Under the pieces are notes generated by a model that did no database searches, was not told the DNA's origin, and was given only the letters and a program-made list of their open reading frames with translations. Below are positions 43,392 to 53,439 of a DNA stretch of 64,000 bases, piece by piece. A program made the translations under genes and the position numbers. How positions within the stretch are numbered: position 1 is the stretch's first letter; every line of letters begins with the position of its first letter. The DNA comes from an uncultured Pseudohongiella sp. GTDB lineage: Bacteria; Pseudomonadota; Gammaproteobacteria; Pseudomonadales; Pseudohongiellaceae. The DNA lies in NCBI GenBank assembly GCA_951812965.1, contig OX638341.1, positions 1,718,438-1,782,437 of the forward strand, read 5' to 3'.

Positions 43392-43949
43392 TCAGTTCAG
43401 CCTGGTCAGGGAAATATTCGCATAACCCACGTTATTGCTGTAGAAACCCACGCTGTCGTTGACAAATAATGCAAGATTGCCGTTACAGGTGGCAACGAAA
43501 CTGTAGCTGCCGCTTTCCTCGTCGAACTCGAGATCGGATACTCCGATCAGGCTCGCCCGCGGACAGGACGGCTGATGCAACATGAGTTCGAACCAGTTGT
43601 GATCCCGGGAACGGCGCAGGTAGCCTACCCAGTCGTAAGGCATCAGGCTATTGCCGAAGCCTCTCTCGTCGAGTTGTTCGCCGGCCTCGTTGGTATCGAT
43701 ATCGCGGTCTATCCAGGCGCTAAGAATAGTAATGTCGAGGGCATAGCCCGCGCCTTCATCGAGCGCGACGCCGGTATTGAAGTTCATCTCATTGGTGAAG
43801 AAATCGATCTTTACATCGTCCCCCACCGCCAGCGGCGTTCCCGGCTCGCCATAGCGGAAAACGTTCAATTGCGGCGTCTGGCAGGCTGCCAGAACCAGAA
43901 TGCTTGCCGCGGAAATGCCGGCAATCGTCAAAATCGTGTATCGTCGCAC
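43392..43949 (-). CDS. Putative lipoprotein with C-terminal lectin-like region
   Basis: A 185-residue protein with a lipoprotein signal (ISAASILVLAAC, lipid-modified Cys at about residue 23). The mature part has an acidic beta-rich region (VKIDFFTNEMNFNTGVALDEG). It ends with GNLALFVNDSVGFYSNNVGYANISLTRL, which recalls the calcium-binding face of PA-IL/LecA-type galactose lectins (weak resemblance). Three cysteines remain in the mature chain. Function unknown. It is monocistronic and divergent from the sugar dehydrogenase gene. Confidence 0.65.
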   Translation of the reverse strand: MRRYTILTIAGISAASILVLAACQTPQLNVFRYGEPGTPLAVGDDVKIDFFTNEMNFNTGVALDEGAGYALDITILSAWIDRDIDTNEAGEQLDERGFGNSLMPYDWVGYLRRSRDHNWFELMLHQPSCPRASLIGVSDLEFDEESGSYSFVATCNGNLALFVNDSVGFYSNNVGYANISLTRLN

Positions 43950-44100
43950 TGGAATACTCCCTGATAATTCAATTGGCGGCGTGAGGTGTTCAGTCTAACC
44001 CGAGCGGTCATGCCGTCAAGCCCCCCGGCACGCGATTGGAATCAACCATCCTTTTTCGTTAAGTTATCCGCGCGCCCTGTAAAGCGCGGAGGATCGAGCA

Positions 44101-45552
44101 ATGAATATTTCGCGACTGCCCTTGATTGCGGCCTGCCTGTGCTTGCCGGTTTTCGCTCAGCAACTTGTTCTTGAACCGCGGGTTCCCGAACCGCGGGCTC
44201 CCGAACCGGTGGCAGACCCGATTCCCGACCGGATCGAGAAAGGAGACATCGCGGTAGCGCTGGAAGACTTGGTGCAACTACCGCGTCTGGCCGATTCCTC
44301 CGCCGTGCCGCGGACCACCAATGCCCATGCCCGCATTCAATATCTTCACTTTGTTCCTGATGGCTCCGGCCGGCTTGCAGTCAACGACCTGCGCGGCGTG
44401 CTCTACCTTATAGACGCAGATGGGGGTTCGGCGCATGTTTTTCTAGACTTTCGCGAACAGGATGTGGGCTTCGACGATTCGATGTTTCCCAACGAGACGG
44501 GACTTCTGGGCTTCGCTTTTCATCCGGACTTCGGTCGGGCCGGCGCTCCTGGCCACGGCAGGTTGTATACTGCCTATAGCGCCACTTCGGACAGCGGCGT
44601 CGCGGACTATCTCGAGCACGATTCCGAGAATCACGAAAGCGTGATCCGGGAATGGGTCGTCGACGATCCTTCCGCGAATGAATTCAGCGGTTCTTCGCGG
44701 GAGGTCTTCCGCATTGGCCAGTTCGCCGAGAATCACAATATTGGCAATCTCGCCTTCAATCCCGCATCGGCGCCGGACGACAGCGATTACGGCATGTTGT
44801 ACGCCAGTCTCGGAGACGGCGGCGGCGCCAACGACCCCGGCGAATACGGTCAGTCAGCCAGCGAGCCCCTGTCTTCCATCATGCGCATCGATCCTCTCGG
44901 CGACAATGGTTCGCGTTATCGCATTCCGCCGGACAATCCTTTCGTGGAAAGGGAGGGCTTCGCCCCCGAAATCTGGGCCTGGGGGTTGCGACATCCGCAA
45001 CATTTCTCCTTCGATTCCGATGGAACGATGTACATAAACGACATCGGGCAGACCCAGATCGAAGAAGTGAATATCGGTGTGCCGGGCGCCAACTACGGCT
45101 GGCGCCTGCGCGAAGGCACTTTCGCCACCGCTTTCGGCATCGGCGGCGTTCGGCCTAATCCGGTCTATCCCAGGCCCGAAGACGAGCAGGCGTTTGAGTA
45201 TCCGGTTGCGCAATTCGATCACGACGAAGGCAGGGCCATCAGCAGCGGCTACGTTTATCGCGGCGGCAGCATTCCTGAATTACAAGGCAATTACGTATTC
45301 GCGGATCTGGTTACGGGCAGGATTTTCTATATCGAAACCGGGGATCTCACCCCCGGCGACCCTGCGCGGATCCGGGAACTGCGAGTTTTCATCGAAGGCG
45401 AGGAGCGCAATATTGGCGAGGCGCTCGGGCACCCGAACACATATGGACAGGGCAAGCGCGCCGATTTGCGGCTGGGGATCGACGCACAGGGAGAGTTGTA
45501 CGCCCTGACCAAGGGCGATGGCTGGGTGCGCAAGTTGATGCCCGGGAGATAA
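44101..45552 (+). CDS. PQQ-dependent soluble glucose/sorbosone-type dehydrogenase
   Basis: A 483-residue periplasmic protein with signal peptide ([14 protein letters not shown]). The six-bladed propeller motifs are visible: [50 protein letters not shown] and [13 protein letters not shown] with GANYGW. Homologues oxidise sugars using PQQ, passing electrons to a cytochrome or quinone. The N-terminus has a short imperfect repeat ([12 protein letters not shown]). No PQQ synthesis gene is nearby, so cofactor supply is unknown. CsaA follows 10 bases after the stop. Confidence 0.85.
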   Translation: MNISRLPLIAACLCLPVFAQQLVLEPRVPEPRAPEPVADPIPDRIEKGDIAVALEDLVQLPRLADSSAVPRTTNAHARIQYLHFVPDGSGRLAVNDLRGVLYLIDADGGSAHVFLDFREQDVGFDDSMFPNETGLLGFAFHPDFGRAGAPGHGRLYTAYSATSDSGVADYLEHDSENHESVIREWVVDDPSANEFSGSSREVFRIGQFAENHNIGNLAFNPASAPDDSDYGMLYASLGDGGGANDPGEYGQSASEPLSSIMRIDPLGDNGSRYRIPPDNPFVEREGFAPEIWAWGLRHPQHFSFDSDGTMYINDIGQTQIEEVNIGVPGANYGWRLREGTFATAFGIGGVRPNPVYPRPEDEQAFEYPVAQFDHDEGRAISSGYVYRGGSIPELQGNYVFADLVTGRIFYIETGDLTPGDPARIRELRVFIEGEERNIGEALGHPNTYGQGKRADLRLGIDAQGELYALTKGDGWVRKLMPGR

Positions 45553-45562
45553 GGTCGAACAT

Positions 45563-45910
45563 ATGTCGAACGGAAATACAATCAGTTGGAGCGACTTCGA
45601 GAAAGTGGAGATTCGCATCGGCACGGTGTTGCAGGCCGACGATTTTCCCGAAGCACGCAAACCCGCTTATATCCTGCACGTGGATTTCGGACCTGAGGTC
45701 GGCATTCTGAAATCCAGCGCACAAATCACCGATCTGTATACGCGGGAAGAACTTGTCGGAAGGCAGGTGGTGGCGGTAACGAATTTCCCGCCGAAACAGA
45801 TCGGGCCCATCATGTCCGAATGCCTGGTAACGGGATTCTATCGTCCCGACGGGGCGGTAGTGTTGGCCAGGTCCGACAACGCCGTGCCGAACGGGTCCCG
45901 GCTGGGCTGA
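45563..45910 (+). CDS. csaA: CsaA-like tRNA-binding-domain protein
   Basis: A 115-residue single OB-fold protein of the EMAPII/CsaA type: [63 protein letters not shown] and [10 protein letters not shown]. CsaA is reported as a secretion-related chaperone that also binds tRNA. It is tightly packed between the dehydrogenase and ACC deaminase genes (10 and 8 bases), which suggests an operon. Confidence 0.93.
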   Translation: MSNGNTISWSDFEKVEIRIGTVLQADDFPEARKPAYILHVDFGPEVGILKSSAQITDLYTREELVGRQVVAVTNFPPKQIGPIMSECLVTGFYRPDGAVVLARSDNAVPNGSRLG

Positions 45911-45918
45911 GAACGCAC

Positions 45919-46938
45919 ATGTCGCTTCTTGAAAACTTTGAACGCTATCCCCTGACCTTTGGCCCGACTCCGCTCGAACCCTTGCCGCGGCTATCGGAAG
46001 CCCTAGGCGGCAAGGTCGAGATCTGGGCCAAGCGCGAGGACTGCAATTCCGGCCTGGCGCTTGGCGGCAACAAATTACGCAAGCTCGAATACATCGTGCC
46101 CGATGCCATCGCCAGCGGCGCCGACACACTTGTCTCGATCGGAGGCGTGCAGTCAAACCATACCCGGCTGGTGGCGGCTACCGCAGCCCGGCTCGGCATG
46201 CGCTGCCGGCTGGTGCAGGAGAGTTGGGTTCCGGTTGAAGACGCCGTTTATTCCCGCGTGGGCAACATTTTGCTGTCACGGCTGATGGGCGCGGACTCGC
46301 GTATCGTCGATGACGGTTTCGATATCGGTATCCGCAATTCCTGGCAGGAGGCGATGCAGGAAGTGCGCGATGACGGCGGCATGCCCTATGGCATTCCCGC
46401 GGGCGCTTCGGAACACAAGTTCGGCGGACTCGGTTACGTCGGCTTCGCCGAGGAACTGCGCGCACAGGAAGCCGAACTTGGCTTCCGCTTCGATTACATC
46501 ATCGTCTGCGTGGTTACCGGCTCGACCCAGGCCGGCATGATCGTCGGCTTCAAGGTCGACGGCCGCGCCGGTCGCGTAATCGGTATCGACGCTTCAGCCA
46601 CCGTCGAGCAGACGCGCGCGCAAGTTGCTCGCATCGCCCGCAACACCGCCGCCTTGATCAAACTCGACCAGGAGATCCTTGATGAGGACATCCATATCAA
46701 TTCCGATTACGCCTACCCGGCCTATGGCGTACCCAGCGAGGAAACCAGCGCCGCCATGCGGCTCGCGGCCCGCACCGAAGGCATGATTACGGACCCGGTT
46801 TACGAGGGGAAATCGATGCAGGGATTGATCGACTTGGCAAGGAAGGACTATTTTCCGGCCGGCGCCAGAATCCTTTACGCCCATCTCGGCGGCGTACCGG
46901 CGATAAACGGTTACGCAGATCATTTCAGCAACGAATAA
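45919..46938 (+). CDS. acdS: 1-aminocyclopropane-1-carboxylate (ACC) deaminase
   Basis: A 339-residue PLP enzyme. It carries [22 protein letters not shown], the PLP lysine in [11 protein letters not shown] (K52), [28 protein letters not shown], and the residues that set ACC deaminase apart from D-cysteine desulfhydrase: DPVYEGKS and the leucine of YAHLGGVP. Length matches known AcdS (about 338). It converts ACC, the plant ethylene precursor, to 2-oxobutyrate and ammonia. This suggests an association with plants or algae, or use of D-amino-type substrates. ATG 45919 lies 8 bases after CsaA. Confidence 0.88.
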   Translation: MSLLENFERYPLTFGPTPLEPLPRLSEALGGKVEIWAKREDCNSGLALGGNKLRKLEYIVPDAIASGADTLVSIGGVQSNHTRLVAATAARLGMRCRLVQESWVPVEDAVYSRVGNILLSRLMGADSRIVDDGFDIGIRNSWQEAMQEVRDDGGMPYGIPAGASEHKFGGLGYVGFAEELRAQEAELGFRFDYIIVCVVTGSTQAGMIVGFKVDGRAGRVIGIDASATVEQTRAQVARIARNTAALIKLDQEILDEDIHINSDYAYPAYGVPSEETSAAMRLAARTEGMITDPVYEGKSMQGLIDLARKDYFPAGARILYAHLGGVPAINGYADHFSNE

Positions 46939-47030
46939 ACCTGGGATTTCCGACCATTAGTCCGCGCTGGCCGTTGTGTTAGGATTGCCGGGAATGCTGA
47001 TCGTTGGCCCGCAATCGACGGAGGCGGAGT

Positions 47031-48614
47031 ATGGACCGCAGAAAATTCCTGCAATACGGCGGTGTCGTATCGGCCCAGGCGCTGATGAGCAGCCGCCTCG
47101 CAGCCGCGGAGAACTGGGGCGGCGGCTCTATCAGTCATCTCATTCCGCTAGCCAATCACAACACCATTCTGCTCAAGGTTTCGTTCGCCGACGTCAGGCG
47201 CAATCCGGTGCTGCGCATCGGCTCGCGCGAGATACCCGGCCGTCCGGGCGACACGCTCGGTCGATTCTGGTCGTTTACCGCGGACAGCCTGGAAAGCGGA
47301 CAGGAATACGAATTACAACTTCGCGAAGGCGGCGCCGCGCTTGCCGAATCCTGGCCGCTGCGCACGACTCCGCCGCCGGATGCGCCGGCGGAGAGTTTTC
47401 GCTTGCTGGTGTATACCTGCGCCGGCGGGCCCGACGACGCGGTTAGCCAAAACGGAGTCTGGCGCTATCTGCCGGTAAGCACGCGCCGCCGCATGTTTCA
47501 GCGCGCCCTGAGCTTTAATCCGGATCTCGCCGTGGGCATCGGCGATCAGGTGTATTGGGACCAAACCGTTGCCCGACGCTGGAACAGCGAGGCCGCGCGG
47601 CGGACCAGGGAATTCATCTGGGGCAAATACGGTAGTTTCGACGAGGATTTGCCGGTATTCGGCTCGCCCAACGAGACTACCCTGACCGGTTGTCTCGACG
47701 AGCAACTGGGTTCGCTGTACGCAACGGATTTCCGTTCGGTGCCCCTGATCCTGACCCAGGACGATCACGACTACTTCGAAAACGACGAAGGCACCGACGA
47801 AGTCTTCACGTTTCCGCCGCGCAATTTCACCGCCCGGCTCGGCCGGGCGCAACAGTCGCTTTATTTTCCCGAGTATCTGCCGGAAGCGAACCGGCCCGCT
47901 CATCTGGCCGGGTCACGGAACGATGGATTCAGTGAGTCCTACGGCTCGTATCGCTGGGGAAATCTTCTCGAATTGCTGCTGTACGATTGCCGCAGGTTCA
48001 TTTCCGTCGCCGGGCCGACAAGCGTTTTCATCGAGCAGCAGGCCGAGCGCTGGATGGCGCGGCGCACCGCCGACGAAGCGGCAGCCCGCCACCTTATCCA
48101 TATTCCGTCCACACCCATGGGCTGGACCGCTGGTAAATGGGGCGAGTGGTATCCGGATTTTCTGCAGCCGGACGGCACGCTCGGCCTGGAAAATCCCAAA
48201 CCCTATTGGCAAAGCGGCTGGTTCTCCCAGCATCAGCGAATCCTGTCTTCCTTGTCCAACCAGGATGAGCGCATCGCGCTATTGATCTCCGGCGACCTGC
48301 ACGCGATCGGTTCGGGCCTGATTCATCGCAGCGGCGGGGCAGCATTCGAAAACCCCATTCAGACGGTATTGGCCGGCCCGATCAGCACCGGCACAGGCTG
48401 GCCGAGCGGTTCGCGCGGCATCGAGCCCACGATTCCTGTCGACCTGGAAGTGGAAGAGCGCGTCAAGCCGCTGGAACAGAACGGATTCACCATCGTCGAT
48501 GTGGACCCGGACAGCATCGGGGTCAGACAATTCACCTGGCTGCCGGAAATGGGCCTCGACGTCATCGACGACTTGCAACCCTTCTCAAATTTCCGCCTGA
48601 ATCGCCGCGGATGA
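47031..48614 (+). CDS. PhoD-like alkaline phosphatase/phosphodiesterase
   Basis: A 527-residue Tat-exported metallophosphatase (signal MDRRKFLQYGGVVSAQALM). Metal-binding motifs are GDQVYWDQ, LTQDDHDYFEND (His-Asp) and LLISGDLHAIGSG near the C-terminus, with an N-terminal Ig-like strand region (SFADVRRNPVLRIG). PhoD enzymes hydrolyse phosphomonoesters or diesters in the periplasm. Start ATG 47031 has ACGGAGG 10 bases upstream. Its TGA overlaps the ATG of the next membrane-protein gene. Confidence 0.87.
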   Translation: MDRRKFLQYGGVVSAQALMSSRLAAAENWGGGSISHLIPLANHNTILLKVSFADVRRNPVLRIGSREIPGRPGDTLGRFWSFTADSLESGQEYELQLREGGAALAESWPLRTTPPPDAPAESFRLLVYTCAGGPDDAVSQNGVWRYLPVSTRRRMFQRALSFNPDLAVGIGDQVYWDQTVARRWNSEAARRTREFIWGKYGSFDEDLPVFGSPNETTLTGCLDEQLGSLYATDFRSVPLILTQDDHDYFENDEGTDEVFTFPPRNFTARLGRAQQSLYFPEYLPEANRPAHLAGSRNDGFSESYGSYRWGNLLELLLYDCRRFISVAGPTSVFIEQQAERWMARRTADEAAARHLIHIPSTPMGWTAGKWGEWYPDFLQPDGTLGLENPKPYWQSGWFSQHQRILSSLSNQDERIALLISGDLHAIGSGLIHRSGGAAFENPIQTVLAGPISTGTGWPSGSRGIEPTIPVDLEVEERVKPLEQNGFTIVDVDPDSIGVRQFTWLPEMGLDVIDDLQPFSNFRLNRRG

Positions 48615-49045
48615 AAGGCATCTGGAAACTGCTGCTGGGTTTGATTGTCGGCGCCCTGGGCGGCGGAATCATCAATATGGGGCTGGTAGTCGTAGGCAGC
48701 GAGCTTATTCCGGCGCCTCCCGGCATCGACGTTACCGACCCGCAAAGCCTGAGTTCCGCGGCAGGCCTGTTGCAACCGCGGCATTTCATCTTTCCGTTTC
48801 TTGCTCACGCCGGCGGCACGCTGGCCGGGTGCCTGATCGCCTGCCTGATCGTGGTGCAACAGTCCAGGCTGGCTTCGATGGTAGTTGGCTGCTTTTTCCT
48901 GCTTGGAGGCATCGTCAATGCCTACATGATTCCCGCGCCGGCGTGGTTCATCGTAATGGACCTGGGCCTGGCCTATATTCCCATGGCGCTGCTGGCGGTG
49001 TGGATACATCAGCGGCTGCAAGCGAACACAAGGAGTTCCGTATGA
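48611..49045 (+). CDS. Four-TM membrane protein of unknown function
   Basis: A 144-residue protein with four hydrophobic segments (LLLGLIVGALGGGIINMGLVVVG, FPFLAHAGGTLAGCLIACLIVV, MVVGCFFLLGGIVNAY, FIVMDLGLAYIPMALLAVWI). It overlaps both neighbours by 4 bases (ATGA and TATGA), so it is co-translated with PhoD and the GST. I do not recognise a family with confidence. Confidence 0.8.
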   Translation: MKGIWKLLLGLIVGALGGGIINMGLVVVGSELIPAPPGIDVTDPQSLSSAAGLLQPRHFIFPFLAHAGGTLAGCLIACLIVVQQSRLASMVVGCFFLLGGIVNAYMIPAPAWFIVMDLGLAYIPMALLAVWIHQRLQANTRSSV

Positions 49046-49698
49046 CCGCAAAGATCGATTTTTACACCAACGCCATGTCGCGCGGCCGAATCGCGCACTG
49101 GATGATGGAAGAACTGGACGAGCCCTATGAAACGCATTGGGTGGAATACGGCGAACACATGAAGTCAGCCGAATATCTGCGAATCAATCCGATGGGCAAG
49201 GTTCCTGCACTGGTTCATGACGGTGCGATCGTGACCGAAGGTCCCGCCATTCTTACATTCCTGGCCGCGACGTATCCGGAAAAGGGTCTGATCCCATCGA
49301 CGCCGGCAGCGCTTGCCGATTTCTATCGCTGGATGTTCTTCGGGGCGGGGCCGGTGGAACAGGCGCTCGCGGCAAAGTCCATGAAGTGGGAAACCACGCC
49401 CGAAAGCAGCATGATGCTGGGATATGGAAGCATCCAGGACACCCTGAACGCTGTAGAGGCGGCATTGGGTAACGGGTCCTGGATTTGTGGAGACCAGTTC
49501 ACGGCAGTGGATGTGTATCTCGGTTCTCACTTGAGTTGGGGAATTCAGTTCGGCACCATCGAAGAGCGGCCGATTTTCCGGGAATTCGCGGACCGCTGCA
49601 TGCAACGCGAAGCCTGGCAACGCGCAAATCAGATCAATGAAAAGCGAATAGCGGAAACGCGGCAACAGCCGCCTGACGATTCCGGCGGAGATTCCTAG
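49042..49698 (+). CDS. Glutathione S-transferase
   Basis: A 218-residue GST with thioredoxin-like N-domain (KIDFYTNAMSRGRIAHWMMEEL, MGKVPALVHDGAIVTEGPAILTFLA) and helical C-domain (GSWICGDQFTAVDVYLGSHLSW). The active-site serine/tyrosine lies in TNAMSRG. Resembles the YfcG/beta-like cytosolic GSTs used in detoxification. ATG 49042 overlaps the previous stop and has AGGAG 8 bases upstream. Third GST in the window, unrelated in position to the catabolic pair. Confidence 0.92.
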   Translation: MTAKIDFYTNAMSRGRIAHWMMEELDEPYETHWVEYGEHMKSAEYLRINPMGKVPALVHDGAIVTEGPAILTFLAATYPEKGLIPSTPAALADFYRWMFFGAGPVEQALAAKSMKWETTPESSMMLGYGSIQDTLNAVEAALGNGSWICGDQFTAVDVYLGSHLSWGIQFGTIEERPIFREFADRCMQREAWQRANQINEKRIAETRQQPPDDSGGDS

Positions 49699-49713
49699 AA
49701 AGAGGACACAATC

Positions 49714-50556
49714 ATGACTGGAAAATGCTTGATCGCCGCGGGACTGGCGATGCTGGCCGGCTGGCAGGGAGGGGCGCTGGCGCAAGACTCCCTGACCATA
49801 GAGCCGGTTGCAGACGGCCTTTTCGTAATCTACGGCTCCGGCGGCAATGTCGGCGTGCGGGTGACCGAAGAAGGCGTGATCTTGAGCGATGACAAGTATC
49901 CGCGGAATTTTGACGAGATTCAGTCGCTTGTGGCGACGGTGAGTGACCTTCCGGTGCGATATGTCATCAATACCCATCACCATGGCGACCATGCCGGCGG
50001 CAATGTGGGATATATCGAGATCGCCGAGATTATTGCGCACAGAAATGCGCGGGCAAACATGGTCAGAAACGAACAGGATGCACCGCCGCGACTGGTTTAC
50101 GATGCCGAGACTTCGGTTTTCCTGGGGGGCGTTGAAGTCCGCGCTCTCTATCTGGGCCGCGGCCATACCAATGGCGACAGCATCGTCTACTTTCCCGATC
50201 TGGGAGTGATTCATGGCGGTGATCTGCTGCATACGACGGCGCCTTTCATCGATTACGGCAACGGCGGCAGCAGCCGCGGCTGGGTGGGCACCATGAATGG
50301 CGCCCTCGCGCTGGACTGGCATACGGCGATTCCGGGTCATGGCATGCTGATGAGCCGCCGCGATGTAGTCGCATTCCGCAATCAGATGGAACAAGTTCGG
50401 GAGCGAATGGCGATGCTGATCCGGGACGGTCTGGAAAGAGACGATGCTACCGATGCAATTCGGGATCCGTCGCTGAGCTGGACCCAGGCAGAGCAGGGGT
50501 TGTTCATGCAGCGCAGTATTCCGGGATTCTACGACGAGATCGCCGCGGAGCTGTGA
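49714..50556 (+). CDS. Secreted metallo-beta-lactamase-fold hydrolase
   Basis: A 280-residue protein with a signal peptide (CLIAAGLAMLAGWQGGALAQ). The di-zinc motif is NTHHHGDHAGGN, the next ligands are in GRGHTNGDSIVYFPD and GDLLHT, and the last is in IPGHGML. It resembles periplasmic MBL hydrolases, including B3/QuiP-like enzymes. A beta-lactamase or lactonase role cannot be told apart here. The downstream ACT-domain gene follows in the same direction. Confidence 0.9.
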   Translation: MTGKCLIAAGLAMLAGWQGGALAQDSLTIEPVADGLFVIYGSGGNVGVRVTEEGVILSDDKYPRNFDEIQSLVATVSDLPVRYVINTHHHGDHAGGNVGYIEIAEIIAHRNARANMVRNEQDAPPRLVYDAETSVFLGGVEVRALYLGRGHTNGDSIVYFPDLGVIHGGDLLHTTAPFIDYGNGGSSRGWVGTMNGALALDWHTAIPGHGMLMSRRDVVAFRNQMEQVRERMAMLIRDGLERDDATDAIRDPSLSWTQAEQGLFMQRSIPGFYDEIAAEL

Positions 50557-50566
50557 GTTTCCGGTG

Positions 50567-50980
50567 ATGGCGGAAGGCGGCAGGGATTTGCGGCAATTGC
50601 TTGATGCGATGGAGCCGCGGCTATTGCCCGATGAATTCGTTTTCTGCACATTAGCTCAAGAGCGGGAAGAAGTGGCCTCGGACTTGCTCGCGCTGGCGAC
50701 ATTCAGGGAAGAAGAGGGATTGAGTCTGGTGCTGGAGCGCAACCTGGCAGAGCGCCGAGGACTTCAATATGGTCCGGTAATGCGCTGCATCAGCCTGACG
50801 GTACATTCGGCATTGGACGCGGTCGGACTGACCGCGGCGATATCCGGCCGACTGGCCCGGCAAGGCATCAGCGCCAACGTGATCGCGGCTTACTTTCACG
50901 ATCATGTGTTCGTGCCGGCGGCACAGGCGGAAGAAGCGCTTGAGGCGCTGCGTGAATTGAGCACGCAGCACGAAGATTGA
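50567..50980 (+). CDS. ACT-domain protein (DUF2241-like)
   Basis: A 137-residue cytoplasmic protein with an N-terminal ACT-like segment (RDLRQLLDAMEPRLLPDEFVFCTL) and a second (CISLTVHSALDAVGLTAAISGRLARQGISANVIAAYFHDHVFVP). Such proteins bind small ligands, often amino acids, and their enzymatic partners are usually unknown. A GTG three bases earlier is an alternative start. It lies 10 bases after the MBL gene. Confidence 0.85.
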   Translation: MAEGGRDLRQLLDAMEPRLLPDEFVFCTLAQEREEVASDLLALATFREEEGLSLVLERNLAERRGLQYGPVMRCISLTVHSALDAVGLTAAISGRLARQGISANVIAAYFHDHVFVPAAQAEEALEALRELSTQHED

Positions 50981-51021
50981 ATCCGGCCGTCGTCACGGTC
51001 CGGAATCCGGAGTGAGAAACC

Positions 51022-53439
51022 ATGAGAAAGTTGCTGTTTCCCGTTCTGGCGCCGGTAATTTTTGGCGCTACAGTGTTGCATGCCCAGGAGACTCTTACCG
51101 TAGAAGGCCTCGACCGGCCGGTGGAGATTCTGAAGGATAAATGGGGCATTTCACATATCTATGCCGAGACCGAGCACGACCTGTTCTTCGCCCAGGGATA
51201 CAACGCCGCCAGGGACCGGCTGTTCCAGTTTGAAATCTGGCGCGCCCAGGCTACCGGCACGACTGCTGAGATTCTCGGCCCGCGCGCCATTGCCCGGGAC
51301 CATGGCACGCGGTTGTTCAAATTCCGCGGCGACATGGGCGCGGAGATGAGCCACTACCACCCCCGCGGAGTCGATATCATCACCTCCTTCGTACATGGCG
51401 TGAATGCCTATATCGACGAAGCGCTGGAAGATCCGGACGAATTGCCGCTGCCGTTTCACCTGCTCGGCATCTTGCCACGGCACTGGACCGAGGAAGTGGT
51501 GATCTCCCGCCACCAGGGCCTGCTCGGAAATATCGGCACGGAACTGCGAATCGGCCGCGCGGTATGCCTGATCGGCGAAGAGCAGGTGAAAGAATTGCAA
51601 TACTTTCATCCCCATGAGCCGGACCTCTCGCTTGATCCGCTGATCGATTGCGAGTCCCTGCTCGAAAACAACATACTCGGGCTGTACAACGCCTACCGGA
51701 GTTCGATCCGCTTCGAACCCGAAGACATCGTGCTTGCCGAACACCGGGCCGGCGACGATGCGTTCAACCAACTCGCCGCGGTATTGCGCGAGGAAGAGAG
51801 CGAATTGAACAAACGCGCGATCGACGACATCGGCAGCAACAACTGGGTCGTCAGCGGCGATCTCACCCAGGACGGCTGGCCGATGATGATCAACGATCCG
51901 CATCGCGCGCAATCGTCGCCATCGTTGCGCTACTGGGCGCACCTGATCGGTCCGGGTTGGAACGTGATCGGGGGCGGCGAGCCGGAAATTCCCGGAATCT
52001 CCATCGGCCACAATGAGTATGGCGCCTGGGGGCTCACGGTATTCAACACCGATGGCGAAGACCTGCTGGTTTACGAAACCAATCCCGACAACCCCGACCA
52101 GTACCGCTTCCAGGGCCAATGGGAAACGATGCGCACCATCGAGGAAACCATTGAAGTAAAAGGCGGCGATCCGGTCACAGTGGAACTGAAATACACCCGC
52201 CACGGCCCGGTAACGTTTGAAGACGGCGAACGCAATCTGGCCTATGCCGTGCGTCCGGCCTGGATGGAATTCGGCGGCGCGCCGTATCTCGCCTCCTTGC
52301 GCATGAATCAGTCGCGCAACTGGGAAGAGTTTCGGGAAGCGTCGAATTACAGCAACATCCCCGGCGAAAACATGGTCTGGGCCGACCGCGACGGCAATAT
52401 CGGCTGGCAGGCGGTGGGCATAGCGCCGATCCGGCGCAATTTCAGCGGCCTCGTGCCCGTGCCCGGCGACGGCCGCTATGAATGGGACGGTTATCTGCCG
52501 ATCAAGGCGAAGCCCAATGAATACAATCCCGACCGCGGCTATATCGAGACTTCCAACAGCAATTACACATCGCCGGACTATCCCTATCTCGACGCCATCT
52601 CCTATACCTGGACCGACCCATATCGCTGGGCGCGCGGTTCGGAAGTGCTGGCTTCGGGCCGCAAGTTCAACATGATGGACATGATCGAGTTGCAGCACGA
52701 CTACCTGTCGATTCCTGCCCGCAGCCTGGTGCCGATGCTGCGCAGCCTGCGCGCCGATGACGAGCGCGTGGAACAGGCGCGGCGCCGGCTGCTCGACTGG
52801 AATCACGTGCTCGACGCGGATTCCGTCGAAGCCGGCATTTACGTGGCGTTCGAGCGGCAATTGCTCGACAACATCGATTTGCTCAAGGCGCCGGAAGCAG
52901 CCCTGCCACTGCTGAGGATCGGCATGAAGACGATGATCGACATGCTGCTCGCCCCCGACGGCGACTTCGGCGACGATCCCATCGTCGGCAGAGACGCCTT
53001 CCTGCTCGATTCCCTGGCCCAGGCGGTGGACACGCTCACGGGCAAACTCGGTGTGGACATGGAAGACTGGATCTATGGGCAGGAGAATTACAAGCACGCC
53101 CTGATCCGTCATCCGCTGGCGCCGGCGGTGAACGAGGAGATGCGCGAAAGACTCAACGTCGGTCCCTTGCCCCGCGGCGGCAACAGCTACACCCTGGGCA
53201 ATACCGGCAGTGGCGACAACCAGACGAGCGGCGCCTCCTTCCGGATTTTCATCGACACGCGCGACTGGGACAATACGCTCGGCATGAATACCCCCGGACA
53301 GGTTGGCGATCCCGACAGTCCGCTGTACGATAATCTGTTCGAGTTGTGGGCGAACGACAGGGTGTTTCCCGCGTTCTACTCCCGCGATAAGATCGAAACT
53401 GTCCTGTACGAGACACTTGTGCTGCAACCCCCGAACTGA
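51022..53439 (+). CDS. Penicillin acylase family N-terminal nucleophile hydrolase
   Basis: An 805-residue exported preproenzyme. After a signal peptide (LLFPVLAPVIFGATVLHA), the alpha-chain begins VEILKDKWGISHIYAETEHDLFFAQGY. The autocatalytic cleavage point is the serine in DDIGSNNWVVSGDLT, the beta-chain start, which is the nucleophile. Family substrates include beta-lactam side chains and acyl-homoserine lactones, so a quorum-signal or xenobiotic amide hydrolase are both possible. The stop TGA (53437-53439) lies inside the first 41-bp repeat that follows. Confidence 0.92.
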   Translation: MRKLLFPVLAPVIFGATVLHAQETLTVEGLDRPVEILKDKWGISHIYAETEHDLFFAQGYNAARDRLFQFEIWRAQATGTTAEILGPRAIARDHGTRLFKFRGDMGAEMSHYHPRGVDIITSFVHGVNAYIDEALEDPDELPLPFHLLGILPRHWTEEVVISRHQGLLGNIGTELRIGRAVCLIGEEQVKELQYFHPHEPDLSLDPLIDCESLLENNILGLYNAYRSSIRFEPEDIVLAEHRAGDDAFNQLAAVLREEESELNKRAIDDIGSNNWVVSGDLTQDGWPMMINDPHRAQSSPSLRYWAHLIGPGWNVIGGGEPEIPGISIGHNEYGAWGLTVFNTDGEDLLVYETNPDNPDQYRFQGQWETMRTIEETIEVKGGDPVTVELKYTRHGPVTFEDGERNLAYAVRPAWMEFGGAPYLASLRMNQSRNWEEFREASNYSNIPGENMVWADRDGNIGWQAVGIAPIRRNFSGLVPVPGDGRYEWDGYLPIKAKPNEYNPDRGYIETSNSNYTSPDYPYLDAISYTWTDPYRWARGSEVLASGRKFNMMDMIELQHDYLSIPARSLVPMLRSLRADDERVEQARRRLLDWNHVLDADSVEAGIYVAFERQLLDNIDLLKAPEAALPLLRIGMKTMIDMLLAPDGDFGDDPIVGRDAFLLDSLAQAVDTLTGKLGVDMEDWIYGQENYKHALIRHPLAPAVNEEMRERLNVGPLPRGGNSYTLGNTGSGDNQTSGASFRIFIDTRDWDNTLGMNTPGQVGDPDSPLYDNLFELWANDRVFPAFYSRDKIETVLYETLVLQPPN

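Noticed and set aside
45919..46938. D-cysteine desulfhydrase
   Set aside because: The DPVYEGKS and HLGG contexts and overall length fit ACC deaminase better, although assay would decide.
51151..53427. Long antisense open frame opposite the penicillin acylase gene
   Set aside because: It is a composition shadow of a GC-rich gene; the plus-strand protein has signal peptide, family motifs and catalytic serine, the antisense product shows none.
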